Under the pieces are notes generated by a model, which saw nothing but the letters and a program-made list of their open reading frames with translations, did not search any database and was not told where the DNA came from. This document shows, in pieces, positions 11,208 to 23,072 of a stretch of 64,000 nt of DNA. Origin of the DNA: Anoplolepis gracilipes (taxonomy: Eukaryota; Arthropoda; Insecta; Hymenoptera; Formicidae); contig NC_132972.1 in NCBI RefSeq assembly GCF_047496725.1, positions 6,936,001 through 7,000,000 on the forward strand, in the 5' to 3' direction. Position numbers and translations under genes: made by a program. Each line of letters opens with the position of its first letter. Position 1 is the first letter of the stretch.

Positions 11208-13534
11208 ATGTATCGACTAATAACATTGTTATTGGTACTTGTTTGCGCGAGAGCGAAAAATCACTTTGATGTAGATCCACTGAAAACGATTGTTTGGGGT
11301 CCAGGATTGAGACCAGCAGAAATTACCATACGTGCCAGATATTTTTTTCTACAACTTGTAGATTTAAATGGAAAAAAGTTAATATTCAATTATATATATA
11401 TAATATCTTAATATATATTTATTATATTCAATAACAAAATGAACATACAAAAATGTTGAACATTTATAAAGTCATTAATGACATGAATGGCATTATAATA
11501 ATATTATTATATAACTTATTTAAACTAGATATAAAATTGTTATTACATTTGTTATTTTAATTATTAATTATTATTTTAGCCTAACAAAATCTCCTGGTGA
11601 AAATATAATCACTGGGCAAGTATATGGAGATTCCTTTAATAATGTACCATGCCGCATATGGACTCAAATTTTTGACTGTAAAGATGGAAGTTTTATTGTA
11701 CGCTATAAAGTTTTTAATACTTGTTCTAATATTAATATTAAAGTAAAGATTAAGGGAAAAGAATTATCATTGCCTCGTTCAGAAATCAAAGGTATGTATG
11801 CATTTTTTTTTTATATAAAATCTGCCTAGCTTTCTAAGCCTAATAAAGAAATTTTTCTCTTTAGGTCCTGTTTATGAGGAGGAATGTTATTGTCCAAATC
11901 CATCAATCATTAATTGGTTACATTATTATCAATGCCAAAATTACACTCAAATACATCGTGATCTTTCTCCATTTTTAAATATTGATTTTGATAAAATACG
12001 TCAAAGCATTATCAAGAGATATGATCAACCAACCAGTGTTAGCATTTGCCATTACGTATTGAAATCTAACAAAGTAAATATGTTATAAAATACTATCAAG
12101 TTATAATTTTTATATTTTTATTTATAAATGTTGACTCAAACTATATTAAATTAGATTTACAGGCAATGTTATGGTCAATATGTTGGCTTTAAAATATTTA
12201 TGGATGCTATATTGTTATCGCTCGCACGTAAAGTGAAACTGCCAGACATTGAATTCTTTGTAAATCTGGGTGATTGGCCGCTTGTCCCTGATACAGGTCC
12301 GCTTTATCCTATCTTTTCATGGTGCGGATCTGACAATACTAAGGATATTGTTATGCCTACATATGATATCACAGAATCATCTCTGGAAGCAATGGGAAGG
12401 TAACATGCATTAATAATGTTAATCTAAATTATCATTTTACTTGCAATATTATATTCCTGAAAAACAGGGTAATGTTAGATACACTCTCCGTACAAGGTAA
12501 CACTGGGCTGTCATGGGAGAACAAGATTGAACAATTATTTTGGCGTGGACGTGATTCCAGAAGGGAACGGCTAGATTTAATAGATATTTCAAGAAAGTAT
12601 CCAGAGCTCTTCAATGTTTCTATTACTAATTTCTTCTTCTTCAGAAATGAAATGGATAAATATGGGCCTGCACAAAACCATATATCATTTTTTAATTTTT
12701 TTAAGGTAAAAAAAATTAAATCTCTATCAAAGTTATACTTTTAGAAGTAATTTTACATTATCTTATCGTAATATTCGATATAAGCATATAAAGTTTGCCT
12801 ACAGAGTTTGGGGCATATTTTGCTATATTAGGTAGAGAATTTCTATTTCTTCTAAAGTGTATAACTTTGAAATTGTACACACACACACACACACACACAA
12901 ACTTAGAAATATAGATAGAGATATTAAATATAATATTAAAGTTTACACACATTAAAAAAAAGGTTAAATTTATATACAAAACTTTGTTAGATGTATTTAT
13001 GTTAGGAATTTTATATCGACTATGTATATTTTTTCGTAGTACAAGTATCAACTGAATATTGATGGCACAGTAGCATCATATCGATTCCCATATTTACTTG
13101 CTGGAGATTCTTTGGTATTTAAACAAAATTCCCATTATTATGAATTTTTCTATAAAGATCTTACACCTGGATTACATTATGTACCTGTAAAAAGCGATCT
13201 CTCGGATCTTGTCGATAAAATTATGTGGGCAAAGGAACATGACGAGGATGGATTAAAGATTGTTAAATCTGCCAGACAATTTGCAAGGGACAATTTATTA
13301 CCACGTGATATATTATGTTACTATACAGTTTTATTTCATGTATGTGAGAAAGTCTTATTTTAGATATTTTTCTCAGATATATCTTTGTCAAATAATATAA
13401 TTTTTATATTTCAGGAATGGAGTAAACGCTTGAAAAGTGAAGTTAAAATACTAGATAATATGGAATTAGTACCGCAACCTAGTCATTCTTGTCAATGTCA
13501 TTTTAGCAATTTAAACTTTAAAGATGAGTTATAG
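11208..13534 (+). CDS. POGLUT2: KDEL-containing protein O-glucosyltransferase (POGLUT2/3, KDELC type)
   Basis: This is an ER-lumen glycosyltransferase of family GT90; human POGLUT2/3 add O-glucose to EGF repeats of Notch and fibrillins. Seven exons join in phase: 11208-11377, 11580-11791, 11865-12073, 12155-12399, 12468-12705, 13040-13339 and 13415-13534, giving 497 aa (human about 502). A signal peptide (MYRLITLLLVLVCARA) is followed by a filamin-like domain (about residues 25-140, with the segment from VWGPGLRPAEITIRARYFF). The GT90/CAP10 domain follows, with YVGFKIFMDAILLSLARKVK, LPDIEFFVNLGDWPL, WRGRDSRRERLDLIDISRK, ISFFNFFKYKYQLNIDGTVA, YRFPYLLAGDSLVFKQ and DHDEDGLK-like segments. The protein ends in the ER retrieval signal KDEL (13520-13531). 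It cannot be assigned to POGLUT2 rather than POGLUT3 by eye. It is convergent with SS18. Confidence 0.95.
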
Positions 13535-15892
13535 AATTTAACATTTTTTTGTTTAACATTTTTCTATTATTAATTTATACAATGGAAATTCACATTGTCA
13601 TATGAGTATCATGTATACACATCTGTTTATTAAGATTTTATATCTATCGTTAATTGTATGCGTGGGTATGTGTTAAGAATGAAAAGAAATATAGACATTA
13701 AAACTTCATAACTTGAAAAACAGACAATTTTCTACTATTTAATGAATTTTTTCTTTTACAACACATTTTCTTGTACACACACACGCACAACCTGTTAACT
13801 ATTTTTATATCATTTAATCTTTTTATTTAATCTAAATTATATTGCAAGAAAAATTGAACACGATACACATTATTTGTACAGTTATCAACATCTTCCTCGA
13901 AAAATATTTATGGAATAACAGTCAAAGCGAGCCGCCTTATTCGCGAGGGATAGATTCCGCGAATATGGAATTTTCTGGTCGTGAATAAGGAGCTTTCACT
14001 GTACAAGGGTATGACAAAAATGCATCGTCTCCCTTTTTTAATTATATCGTGAATTCCATTGCGAATTATATATGTGTAATATGGAAAAATTTCTATATAC
14101 ATTCACATTATATCAATTATAAAATTAAATTTCATTACATCAATTATACAATGACAATACACACAAACAAAAAATTAGAACAAATACTTATTAGTTTCTT
14201 ATATATGGTATATTTGTACCATTGAATTATAATTCTCTTTCACTTTCAATTTATATTTATTCTCTAATTATATGAATAAAAAATTACGTATATATTTGTA
14301 ATAAAAATAAAATTTGAAGTTCATCATCTTTATTGTATTTAAAATAGTAAAAAAAAAAAAAAATATGTATATATATATATATAAAGTTTTATGAACCTAA
14401 TGATGAAACTGATGGATATCTATATTAAGTTCACGGCACACGATGTAAATTTTCATGCTAGTTTTGTTAACGGATACGTTCTGTTTTGTTGATTATGCTA
14501 CATGATGTTATGGTAAGAGCATTGCTAGTTTTGACTTCAAACATATAGATTGTTTTGCGATAACATTGCCTTGAGATAATATTTCATATAAAACAGGTTA
14601 AAATCTTTCAAAAAGTCTTTTAAGAAGAAATAAAGATATAAAAATTTGTTTACTATTTATATTACTTAAATCTATTATCTGTCTGTCTTGACACATGAAA
14701 TACTTTCGTATATGTTTCTTAGATTTGATATGAAAAAATTGTTGTAAGATATGATTACATAGACAAAGGAAGCTATAGAAGTTTTTTAATTGATGTATAC
14801 AAAAATGAGTCTTGTGTGTAAGTAAAAATCCAAATTATATCATAACAAAATAATTCAATGAAATTAAATTTAATAAAATTTATTTTATTAAATGAATTTT
14901 GTTATACTTTGTATTACAAATTTAATGAAATAATAAAATATTATGATAACAAATTAAAAAGAATTTAAACTAGGTCTTGATCTATGCTTTATGAATTCTT
15001 TTTCTATGATAGAAAATAGTGGATATATATGATTGAATATTATTGCAGTCACACAATTAGCAATAAAACACACAAGAAAAACAGCACCAGACTTATCAAA
15101 AACCAACACACTGGCATACATGATAGCAAGCATCTCATTAAATTTCTAGCAACTCAACATGACTGCTGACAAGATGCCTTGCATGCAATTTAACACGAAA
15201 AATCGCATCGTGTGCCATATGTTTTATTGTTGTATGTACACAGATAATATTAAAACAAAAGATCAAAGAACAATATAATTATCATATTTACGTGTGTGTA
15301 TACGTTTTTTTAAATTAAGAGAGTTTCGGCACACACTCATAAAAGTCATTTAGAATATTTAGCATACTCCATTTCAGAGATTTAACAATGATATAAAAAA
15401 AGAGTTGTTTTTTTTATATAATTTGAACTATATATATATATGTGCGTGTATATAAATATAAACAAAATTATATATAAATTACTATAAATTACATCACACA
15501 TTAAATATGTAAATACTGAAACTGTCGACAGTTGTAATTTAAGTTTATCTGTATATTTATTATAGCAATTCTCGAATTTCAATTTATACATAATTTTTTT
15601 CTACATATTTTTTATTATTATATTAGATGTGATATATCGAATTACACTAGAATGAATTATACATATATATATATAAAGTTCTTCATACAATTCCGTCTAA
15701 TCTCATCACTGGTGGAACCCTTTGCATTCATGTTAATATGGATATCCACAATATCTATATTAATATATTGTAAATTTTTACATTAATAAAGTACATTAAC
15801 TTAAACAATACAATGTAAATAAAAATGCAAATGAAAATATTCCAATGTACACATTAATCTAATATCTATGTAAATTTAGGAGTTAATGTATT
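13535..15892. other. Convergent 3' region between the POGLUT gene and SS18
   Basis: This is 2.4 kb of AT-rich DNA expected to hold both 3' UTRs. It contains a foldback element at 13918-14002 and short TA runs at about 14366-14382, 15430 and 15661. Open frames are short and unsupported. No gene is recognised. Confidence 0.55.
13918..14002. repeat. Short foldback element with ACAGT...ACTGT ends
   Basis: The left end ACAGTCAAAGC...CCTTATTCGCGA (13918-13946) pairs with the right end 13979-14002 (reverse complement ACAGTGAAAGCTCCTTATTCACGA), with a few differences and a small insertion on the left. CAGT-type termini next to TA dinucleotides are seen in Tc1/mariner and pogo/Tigger-like non-autonomous elements, so this is probably a tiny derivative of one. 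No transposase is present. Confidence 0.65.
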
Positions 15893-18709
15893 TTATTGTG
15901 TAGGTGGTTGATAACCATAACCTCCATACTGATTAGGTGGTGGTGGCCCTTGTGGTCCTGGTGGAGGAGGCATGTGTCCACCAGGTGGTCGTGGAGGATA
16001 CTGTGGATATCCTTGACCTGCTGGCGGCGGAGGATAACTTTGAGGAGGATACTGCGGATGCCCATAATGTTGTCCCCCTTGTGGTGGATGTGGGCTGTAA
16101 ATCTAGAATTTTCAATGAATAATGAATTCAGGTAAATGTATTATTTATCTGTTATATCTGCATCATATATACAACACTTTCACATATAAATAAAAATACA
16201 AATTTTAAATGCAACTTATAAAGTAAATATAAACATTTTTTTAATTTTATAAAGAATATTGTAAATTATAGATAATGTAATAAATCATGTTGCGAAACAA
16301 ATAATAAATCTAAATGGTTAATTACTTAGTTCAATGTATCAAAGTAAATAAATCACTTGAACAATACCTGTGGTTGCCCTCCTGGTGTTGGTGGAACGTA
16401 TGTTTGCGTAGTAGTGGGCCCATAAGCAGGCTGTTGTTGAGGGCCTGGTGGTGGGGCAGGACCTTGCGGTGGGCCGGACGGTGGTTGAAAGCCACTCGGA
16501 GCTGGGCTCTGAGAAGACTGCTGTTGCGTCTGCGGAGCTGTTTGTGACTGTTGCTGAGATTGTTGCGGTGGTTGATGCGGCGATTGATGAGAGGGCGGTT
16601 GATGGGAAGACTGATGTGATGGCTGATGGGATGGTTGATGCGGGGTGTGCGGTGGCTGATGAGGTGATTGATGCGGTGGCGGCGGATGTGGAGGGTGCGA
16701 CGTCGGATGAGGTGTTTGATGAACAGAATATCCAGAAGGGGCTGGCGGAACCGGGGGTGCATAGCTTCCACCCTGCGATGTTGGTGGCGGACCGCTACTT
16801 GGTGGATACGTCTGCGTTGAGGCAGACGGTGTGCTTGTCGGCTGACTGCTCTGAGCATAAGTATTACCGCCGCTCGCGGAGGAAGTACTAAATGGCGGAG
16901 ATGTAGAAACGGGACCGTACTGCGTCGCGCCAGGACCTGGGCTCGGTTGGCTAACATAGTTGGGCTGCGGACCCGCATTTTGCTGAGATCCAGGTTGAGG
17001 AGGTTGAGTCGCGCTGGTTGTCGGAGGTGGTGGGTAATTTTGCGGCGGAACATTATTCGCGTATGCCTGTGAGGATGGAGGAGGATAATTTCCAGGTTGT
17101 CCAGCAGCGTATGCGTTTTGTGGTGGCGCTTGGGACGGAGGCTGCTGATAATTTGGTTGTGGACTAGGACTGCCATATTGTCCTGGTTGTTGTTGTTGTT
17201 GACTACCTGATGAGAAATTTTGCTGTGAAGCGTTTGATGGTGGATAGCCTTGCTGATTTGGCGGTGGTGGTCCGTATCCGGAAGGTGGCTGAGTCGTGCC
17301 CGGCGGTGGATAACCACCTGGTTGTGGACCATAACTGTTCACTGTAGTCGGAGGACCGTAATTTGGCTGCGTCGCTGGACTATATCCTTGTTGTTGAGAA
17401 GTATTTGGTGGTCCATACTGATTCGGTTGACCAGGAGTATATGCAGATCCTTGTGGTCCTTGGTAATTAGAACCAGGATTCTGACTGGTATATTGAGCAG
17501 GATAACCTTGCTGTGAAGGTTGTTGAGGATAACCTTGTGGACCTCTATATTGCTGTGGACCTGGCGCAGTTGGAGGTCCTGTTGACAAATTAATATATCA
17601 GATAAAGTATTATCTAATCTCAAACATCTAGTTCTAGATTATAATTACTTCAGATTTGATTAATACATAATCATATGTTGACAAATTAATATATCAGATA
17701 AAGTATTATCTAATCTCAAACATCTAGTTTTAGATTATAATTATTTCAGATTTGATTAATACATAATCATATATCTGAAATAAATTCAAATTAAGAATAT
17801 AAAGAAAACTGTAATAAATTTAAACTGAAAAGTAACATACTATTTATGGTAGGTCCTTGACCAGGTATCACAGCCCCACGATAACCTTGTGCTATTGGTT
17901 GACCTTGATTAAAACTCGACATTGGCATAGTTGGCTGTGTATTCGGAGTCATTTCTCCTCCAGGACCAGCTGAAGCACCTGGACCACTTGGAAGCCCTTG
18001 TGGATTCATCATACCATGCTGTGGACCATTGGGAATACCTTGAGGTAGCTTGAAACAAAAAAAAAATTTAATTAAATCTTCAATTTTTTGCAAAAATTTT
18101 ACTTGATTTTATGATTTTATTGGATTAAATATTTTTTATTACTGTATGTTTTTCTTTTGTTGTTTGAAACTTGTTGCTTACAGGTAATAAAGTTTGAAGA
18201 TTCTGATTCACATCTGCAATAGATGCTAAATATACCAAGTTACGATGTAGCATTTGCTGGTACCTGAAAATTAAGTCTAATAAATTTCAAACTTCTTAAA
18301 AGTATACTTAAAAAAAAAAAGATAATATTAGTTAATATTAAAAGAATGGATTTTTTCAGTACTAAAACATAGCTTGGCACATAACTATTATGTTGTAAAA
18401 ATTAAAATATTTAATTCTTAGTATCAGATAATCAAGAAAATTCGTGTAGCTTTTGTGATATAAAAGTATAGTAGAAGACTGCATAAACTTTCTTTTATTA
18501 GCTGTTAATATAATATTATTCCACAGACACAATATTGATTTAATATTAGAATTAAAAACAGAACAGTTCAATATATCTAAACATTATTACTTACTGTATA
18601 CATTCCTGTGCTTTGCCCTTATTTTGATACTCTTGAATCATTTGTATAAGTTGACTATTCTCGTCAAGCATCTAGAAAAATGCATAAATGTATAGACATA
18701 TATATATAT

Positions 18710-18765
<56 letters not shown>

Positions 18766-18950
18766 TCCCAGAACAGTAAAAGCGCACCTGACGTTTTATT
18801 TTATTTAATTTTTTTAATTATAAGTGATATATGTATTAGTTTAATTAGAATAACTGCATTTTTTTGTAATGCTATAATCAACTTCTTTACCTTTTGTATT
18901 TGAGCAGGATTTGGAGGTGGCCTACCACGTTGCGCAAAAGTCACAGACAT
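15893..18950 (-). CDS. SS18: SS18 / SSXT-like SWI/SNF (BAF) subunit
   Basis: This is the orthologue of synovial sarcoma translocation protein SS18 (and CREST/SS18L1), a subunit of the SWI/SNF chromatin-remodelling complex. Six coding exons join in phase: 18891-18950, 18595-18671, 18182-18263, 17841-18048, 16368-17578 and 15893-16102, giving 615 aa (human SS18 is about 418). Residues 1-73 form the SNH domain (MSVTFAQRGRPPPNPAQIQK, MLDENSQLIQMIQEYQNKGK, QYQQMLHRNLVYLASIADVN, QNLQTLLP), the part that contacts the ATPase module. The rest is a low-complexity QPGY-rich tail with many Q, P, G, Y and S, plus a His-rich run of repeated H-Q-P/S units at about 16555-16710. Expansion of the tail explains the extra length. 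The last exon uses an acceptor TCTAG at 16103-16104; a nearby ACAG would shift frame. Long antisense and alternative-frame ORFs here are shadows of the repetitive codons. Confidence 0.94.
17581..17772. repeat. 96-bp tandem duplication in SS18 intron 4
   Basis: Two head-to-tail copies, 17581-17676 and 17677-17772, differ at only a few positions (for example TAGTTCTAG versus TAGTTTTAG, and ATTACTTCAG versus ATTATTTCAG). The duplication abuts the splice acceptor of SS18 exon 5, so the polypyrimidine/branch region is duplicated too. It looks recent. Confidence 0.95.
18713..18762. repeat. (TA)n microsatellite in SS18 intron 1
   Basis: About 50 bp of alternating TA between exons 1 and 2 of SS18, preceded by a shorter TA run at about 18699-18710. 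Confidence 0.95.
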
Positions 18951-19994
18951 TTTCGAAGAAATTCACAATTTGTCTCTTCAACGAGAAAAATCGACACAAT
19001 TCAAGAGGTATTCTCTTTCACGAAAAGTTATCTAAAAACGTCTCACGTGCGTGTGGCACGTCCATTTTCGTCGTATTTTCGGAACATGTTTTCGCGATGA
19101 CGACTTATCCGAAAGTGCAGAGATTATTTACGCGGGATCAGCGAAGATCTCACGGAAATCGATTGACCCGCGCGTTATCTAACCACAAACCGCTCGTCAG
19201 TACAGCCGGATATTTTTGTTGAAATATATCTTGCACGTACGTACGGCAATTATCAGCAATTATCCTGCGAAATACGTATCCAATTTTTCGGGAACGAGAG
19301 AGACGAGAGATCGGATCATTTCCGAAATAAAAGAGCTTGGGAAAGCAACGCCACTGACGGCGTATACCAAAGCTCGTGGTTTTTTTCTCTTCGACAATTA
19401 TAGAGAAACATATGTATAAATTAAAAAAATATACTATATATATATATATATTAAAAATTTTAATATAAATATAAATAAATATATGTATATATATCTATGT
19501 ATATATTTATACAAAAATATTTATTTGTAATTATTATAAAGACGAGATTTTGTATGCTCGTGCATTGAATTGCGTTCAAAAATCTTCACGTCGAGTGACA
19601 GCGAATTATTTTTGATTGACCAATCAGAATAAAGAAATCTTCGTTCTTTTTATCCTGATTGGTCAAATAAACACTACACTCTACACAATGAAAAGATCTA
19701 TTTAAGGTGCGTTTTCAGATACATAAATAAATGATGTAAATTACGGTCAATTTCAGAACAGATTTTAATTCAAAAAATTTTGCGCATTACTTTTTTTATG
19801 GCTTTACGTGTGATATGATACGAATGTAATTATACATCTACGAATTTTACGAGGAAAATAGGAGAAAAAATGAAAATTGCGTATATAAATTAGGAAAGAT
19901 AATATAACAGTTGTCTATGCAAAAAAAGAAAAGATCTGCATAACCGGTGCAATAAAAAAAATGTGCTTATCATTTTGATATAATTACACGTACA
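18951..19994. promoter_or_regulatory. Divergent promoter region SS18 / Ccs
   Basis: The 450 bp next to SS18 is comparatively GC/CpG-rich and is the likely SS18 5' UTR and promoter. The part next to Ccs is AT-rich. A palindromic element lies at 19616-19666. Open frames at 18894-19419 are not in any recognised family and appear to be chance frames in the CpG-rich part. Confidence 0.55.
19616..19666. repeat. Palindromic element with CCAAT arms, family A copy 2
   Basis: The left arm 19616-19636 (TTGACCAATCAGAATAAAGAA) and right arm 19644-19666 (reverse complement TTGACCAATCAGGATAAAAAGAA) form a hairpin with a 7-nt loop. It resembles 4473-4530, also in a divergent promoter region. Confidence 0.8.
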
Positions 19995-21609
19995 ATGGCT
20001 TCTGCAAAAGTGAGCAATTATTTTGCATTATTGGCAAACTGAAGTACAATATTATAAAATTTGTAGATTATATATAATGGCTCATTATTTCCACAGATTG
20101 AGTTTGCAGTGCATATGACATGTGAAAAATGTATCAATGCAATTTCCAAAAGTGTGGCAGACTTGAAGGGTATCAGAAATATTGATATATCATTGGAACG
20201 TGGCACTGTTATCGTTGAAACGGATCTACCTTACTCTATCATACAAGAAAGGATCGAACAAACTGGAAGGCAGGCAGTGTTGAAAGGATATGGAGGTATA
20301 AACGTATTTTTTTTTATCATGAGGTTTGTTTTTTATTCCTGTACTTCTGAACTAGTGCAATAAGTTAGAAGTTAGAATAAGACAAATATACTTTTTCTCG
20401 TTCTAACTTACTGCACTAGTTCAGAAGTGCAGGAATAAAAAACAAACCTATGATAGTGTATATTTTAATTATATATATATTATAAATTTATATAATTTTT
20501 TTTCTTTTGCATTTATTTATTTCATTCATAATTTTTCCAAAACTGCTCATTTTTAACTTTTGTGAATATGTATTTAAAGGTTTTGATGAATCTAATTGAC
20601 AAAAGATCAAAATATCAAAAAGAAAAAGATAGTATATTATGTAGAGAAAGTCTCCTATCTAAAAGAAAAAAAATATATTTTTAAAATATATATCTATATA
20701 TGTACATCTTGTATGTATAATTGTTATTAACATATAATTGTTTATGCTTATTAAAATTTGATTGTACTTAACTTTTACAGCTGGATTAAGCGCTGTGTCA
20801 ATGCTGGGTGGAAACTCAGGGTACAGTGTAGGTGATCTCGTCAAAGGTGTAATAAGATTTGTACAAACTCCAGAGGGATGTATCATAGATGGTACGGTTG
20901 ATGGATTAACTCCGGGACAACATGGTATGCATATACATGAATGTGGTGATATATCTAATGGATGTGATAGGTAAGTTAGTTTACAAATAGAAATTTCTAA
21001 ATAAATATTCTGAATAAATTTTATTTTTATTGTAGCGTAGGTGAGCACTTCAATCCAAATAATTCTCCACATGGTGATCCTGAAAATGATCTGTCTGAGA
21101 GAGTAAATATAAAAAACCATTTAAATTCTCTCTGTAGATGTCTTTTATGTTTTAATAATATAACGATATTGTCTATGCAGCATCTTGGCGATCTAGGTAA
21201 TATCTTAGTAGACACTACAGGCAGAGCTACTTTTCGAAGGATAGATAAGTTCCTTAAAATACCTGAAATTATTGGCAGATCACTCATTATTACTAATGAT
21301 CCAGATGATTTGGGAAGAGGTAACAATCCAGAATCCAAAATAAATGGAAATAGTGGAATTAGGTACAAATGGAATAAATTATTATATTGTATCAAAGTTT
21401 GATTCATTATTTATTATAAATTAAATTTTTTTTTACATAGGTTGGCTTGTGGTATTATAGCCAGATCTTCTGGATTATTACAAAATACAAAAAAAATTTG
21501 TGCATGTGATGGTCTTACAATATGGGATGAAAGAGAGAGAGCACTTGCAAATAGTCATGGTACTAAAAGATATACAGAGTCAAATGAGAAAATATGCATA
21601 ATAATTTAA
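19995..21609 (+). CDS. Ccs: Copper chaperone for superoxide dismutase
   Basis: This cytosolic/intermembrane-space chaperone inserts copper and forms the disulphide in Cu/Zn superoxide dismutase. Six exons join in phase: 19995-20009, 20097-20295, 20781-20970, 21036-21102, 21181-21362 and 21441-21609, giving 273 aa (family about 250-275). Domain I is a heavy-metal-associated domain with the copper site MTCEKC (Cys14 and Cys17). Domain II is SOD-like, with GQHGMHIHECGD, HFNPNNSPHGDPEND, HLGDLGNILVDTTGRATFRR and the segment from NGNSGIRLACGIIARSSG. Domain III carries the CxC copper-transfer motif Cys238-Ala-Cys240 in KKICACDGLTIWDERERA. The first exon codes only MASAK. Intron 2 contains a near-perfect 49-bp-arm foldback element. 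The gene is head-to-head with SS18. Confidence 0.96.
20322..20449. repeat. Foldback element in Ccs intron 2
   Basis: The left arm 20322-20370 (AGGTTTGTTTTTTATTCCTG...) and right arm 20401-20449 are inverted copies with 2 mismatches in 49 bp, separated by a 30-bp loop. It shares the core TGAACTARTGCAATMAGTT with the foldback at 38877-39001. Confidence 0.95.
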
Positions 21610-22318
21610 ATATTCTAGAAAAAGACTGTTTCTAGAAATTTAATTATACATGTATATTAATTGTCAATTTCAGAAATTTTCTAATTACATTAATAACATT
21701 TAATAGCTGCAACTTTTGTGTAGCTTTCTTTTCTATATATTCTATATTTAAATTATTGCACAAGAATTAAAACTCTAATAACTAACAACTTTTAATAAAT
21801 TTCTTTCAAAAATAATTTATATATGATTGTTCTTTCTTTTCAGCAAATTTGTAATTAACATGAAGATATAATAACTAAAAATATAAAAGGAATGACTAAC
21901 AGCATAATTAAATTAAAGCATTTGGTATACTTAATATCCTTGTAATTCCTATTTTAAGTACAAAATAGTAAATTGTGAACAATATATTTCTATCAGCGTC
22001 GTTAATACTGAAGATTGTCTATAGTATCAGTAGGGATATAAAAATACAATGCAACACTAAATGTACAAATGATAGCATTAAAGTATTTAATTTAAATTGT
22101 CTAGTAAAGAGCTTGATTATACAATTAGTTAATTAAATCGTTTAATACACCGAAACACAGTATTAAAAATTGGAGCTAAAAAAGAAGAATAGATAATGAA
22201 GAATCTTATTAAGAGAGATTCTTCTGGGTTAGATTCTTCTGTGAATAATTAATAATAAGTTAATGTGTATAAAGCTACTAATTATATGTACATGTCAATT
22301 TTACATAAAAGCAACAGG

Positions 22319-22361
<43 letters not shown>

Positions 22362-22598
22362 TTCAGTTAATTTTAAATTAAATCGTCTTACTCGAATTTT
22401 CAATTGTGATTAAAAAAATTTATAATATTGCAAATAAGAAAATTGCATTGTTATAATTTATTATTATCCTCAATACTTTTGCTAAGAAAAAATTGATTAC
22501 AAATTGATACTAAAAGAACTTTGTATAAGTATAATTTCTTAAGGCAGAAATATATTTATATATTTATTATTATATTATATGTATTTAAAACTAAAATA
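21610..22598. other. 3' flank of Ccs; AT-rich, no gene seen
   Basis: This contains the Ccs 3' UTR (an AATAAA lies near 21795), a TA microsatellite at 22323-22360 and otherwise unstructured AT-rich DNA. Confidence 0.55.
22323..22360. repeat. (TA)n microsatellite
   Basis: About 38 bp of alternating TA. Confidence 0.95.
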
Positions 22599-23072
22599 AT
22601 GAATGATTGTTCACGTCAATCTGAAATAAAACATTACATTATTCAGAAAAAGAAACATTTCTATAAAAATAGTCTGTTTGATCGAAGAGCGAATAAAAAC
22701 GATGAACCGACCATATTATCCATTCATGAAGATTCTGCAGATATGTGTGTGTAGCACATGTAATCAACTTGGATCAATAACTGCTTTTTGAAAATCAATA
22801 TCTTTGTATGGATTTCTGTTATAAGCTGTCGTATTTAAATCAGCTTTTGTTATAATTTGTAGGTTTGTTCCTTCGCTTGTACATTCTAATATCACGATAT
22901 TGTAGCTCCAAAGACTCGTGTAATCTTTCTCGAATTATGCGATGGTGTCTGTAAGATTATACCCTTGGATAAACACAAGTCAGAATTGGAGGCATTTGAC
23001 GTTAAGTTTAATGATTTGTATCGCCATTTGGACATAGAATACAAGATGTTAATTTTATTCATGGATGTTTAA
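22599..23072 (+). CDS. Candidate small two-exon gene of unknown function
   Basis: This is a tentative model. A 5' open frame begins at ATG 22599 (MNDCSRQSEIKHYIIQKKKH...) and a 3' frame follows an acceptor-like TTGTAG at 22905, reading APKTRVIFLELCDGVCKIIP, then PLDKHKSELEAFDVKFNDLY and ending MLILFMDV at 23072. With a GTGTGT donor after 22746 and exon 2 from 22906 the frame closes at 104 aa. The second exon has mixed charged and hydrophobic composition and somewhat higher GC than its surroundings, which looks more like coding sequence than chance. The donor lies in a GT run and is weak, and I recognise no family. It could be a real small gene, a pseudogene fragment or chance. Confidence 0.3.

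Noticed and set aside
16331..17332. 333-aa minus-strand open frame and several plus-strand frames overlapping SS18 exon 5
   Set aside because: They are alternative frames of the repetitive Gln/Pro/Gly/His codons of SS18. Only the frame joining the SNH-domain exons in phase has family support.
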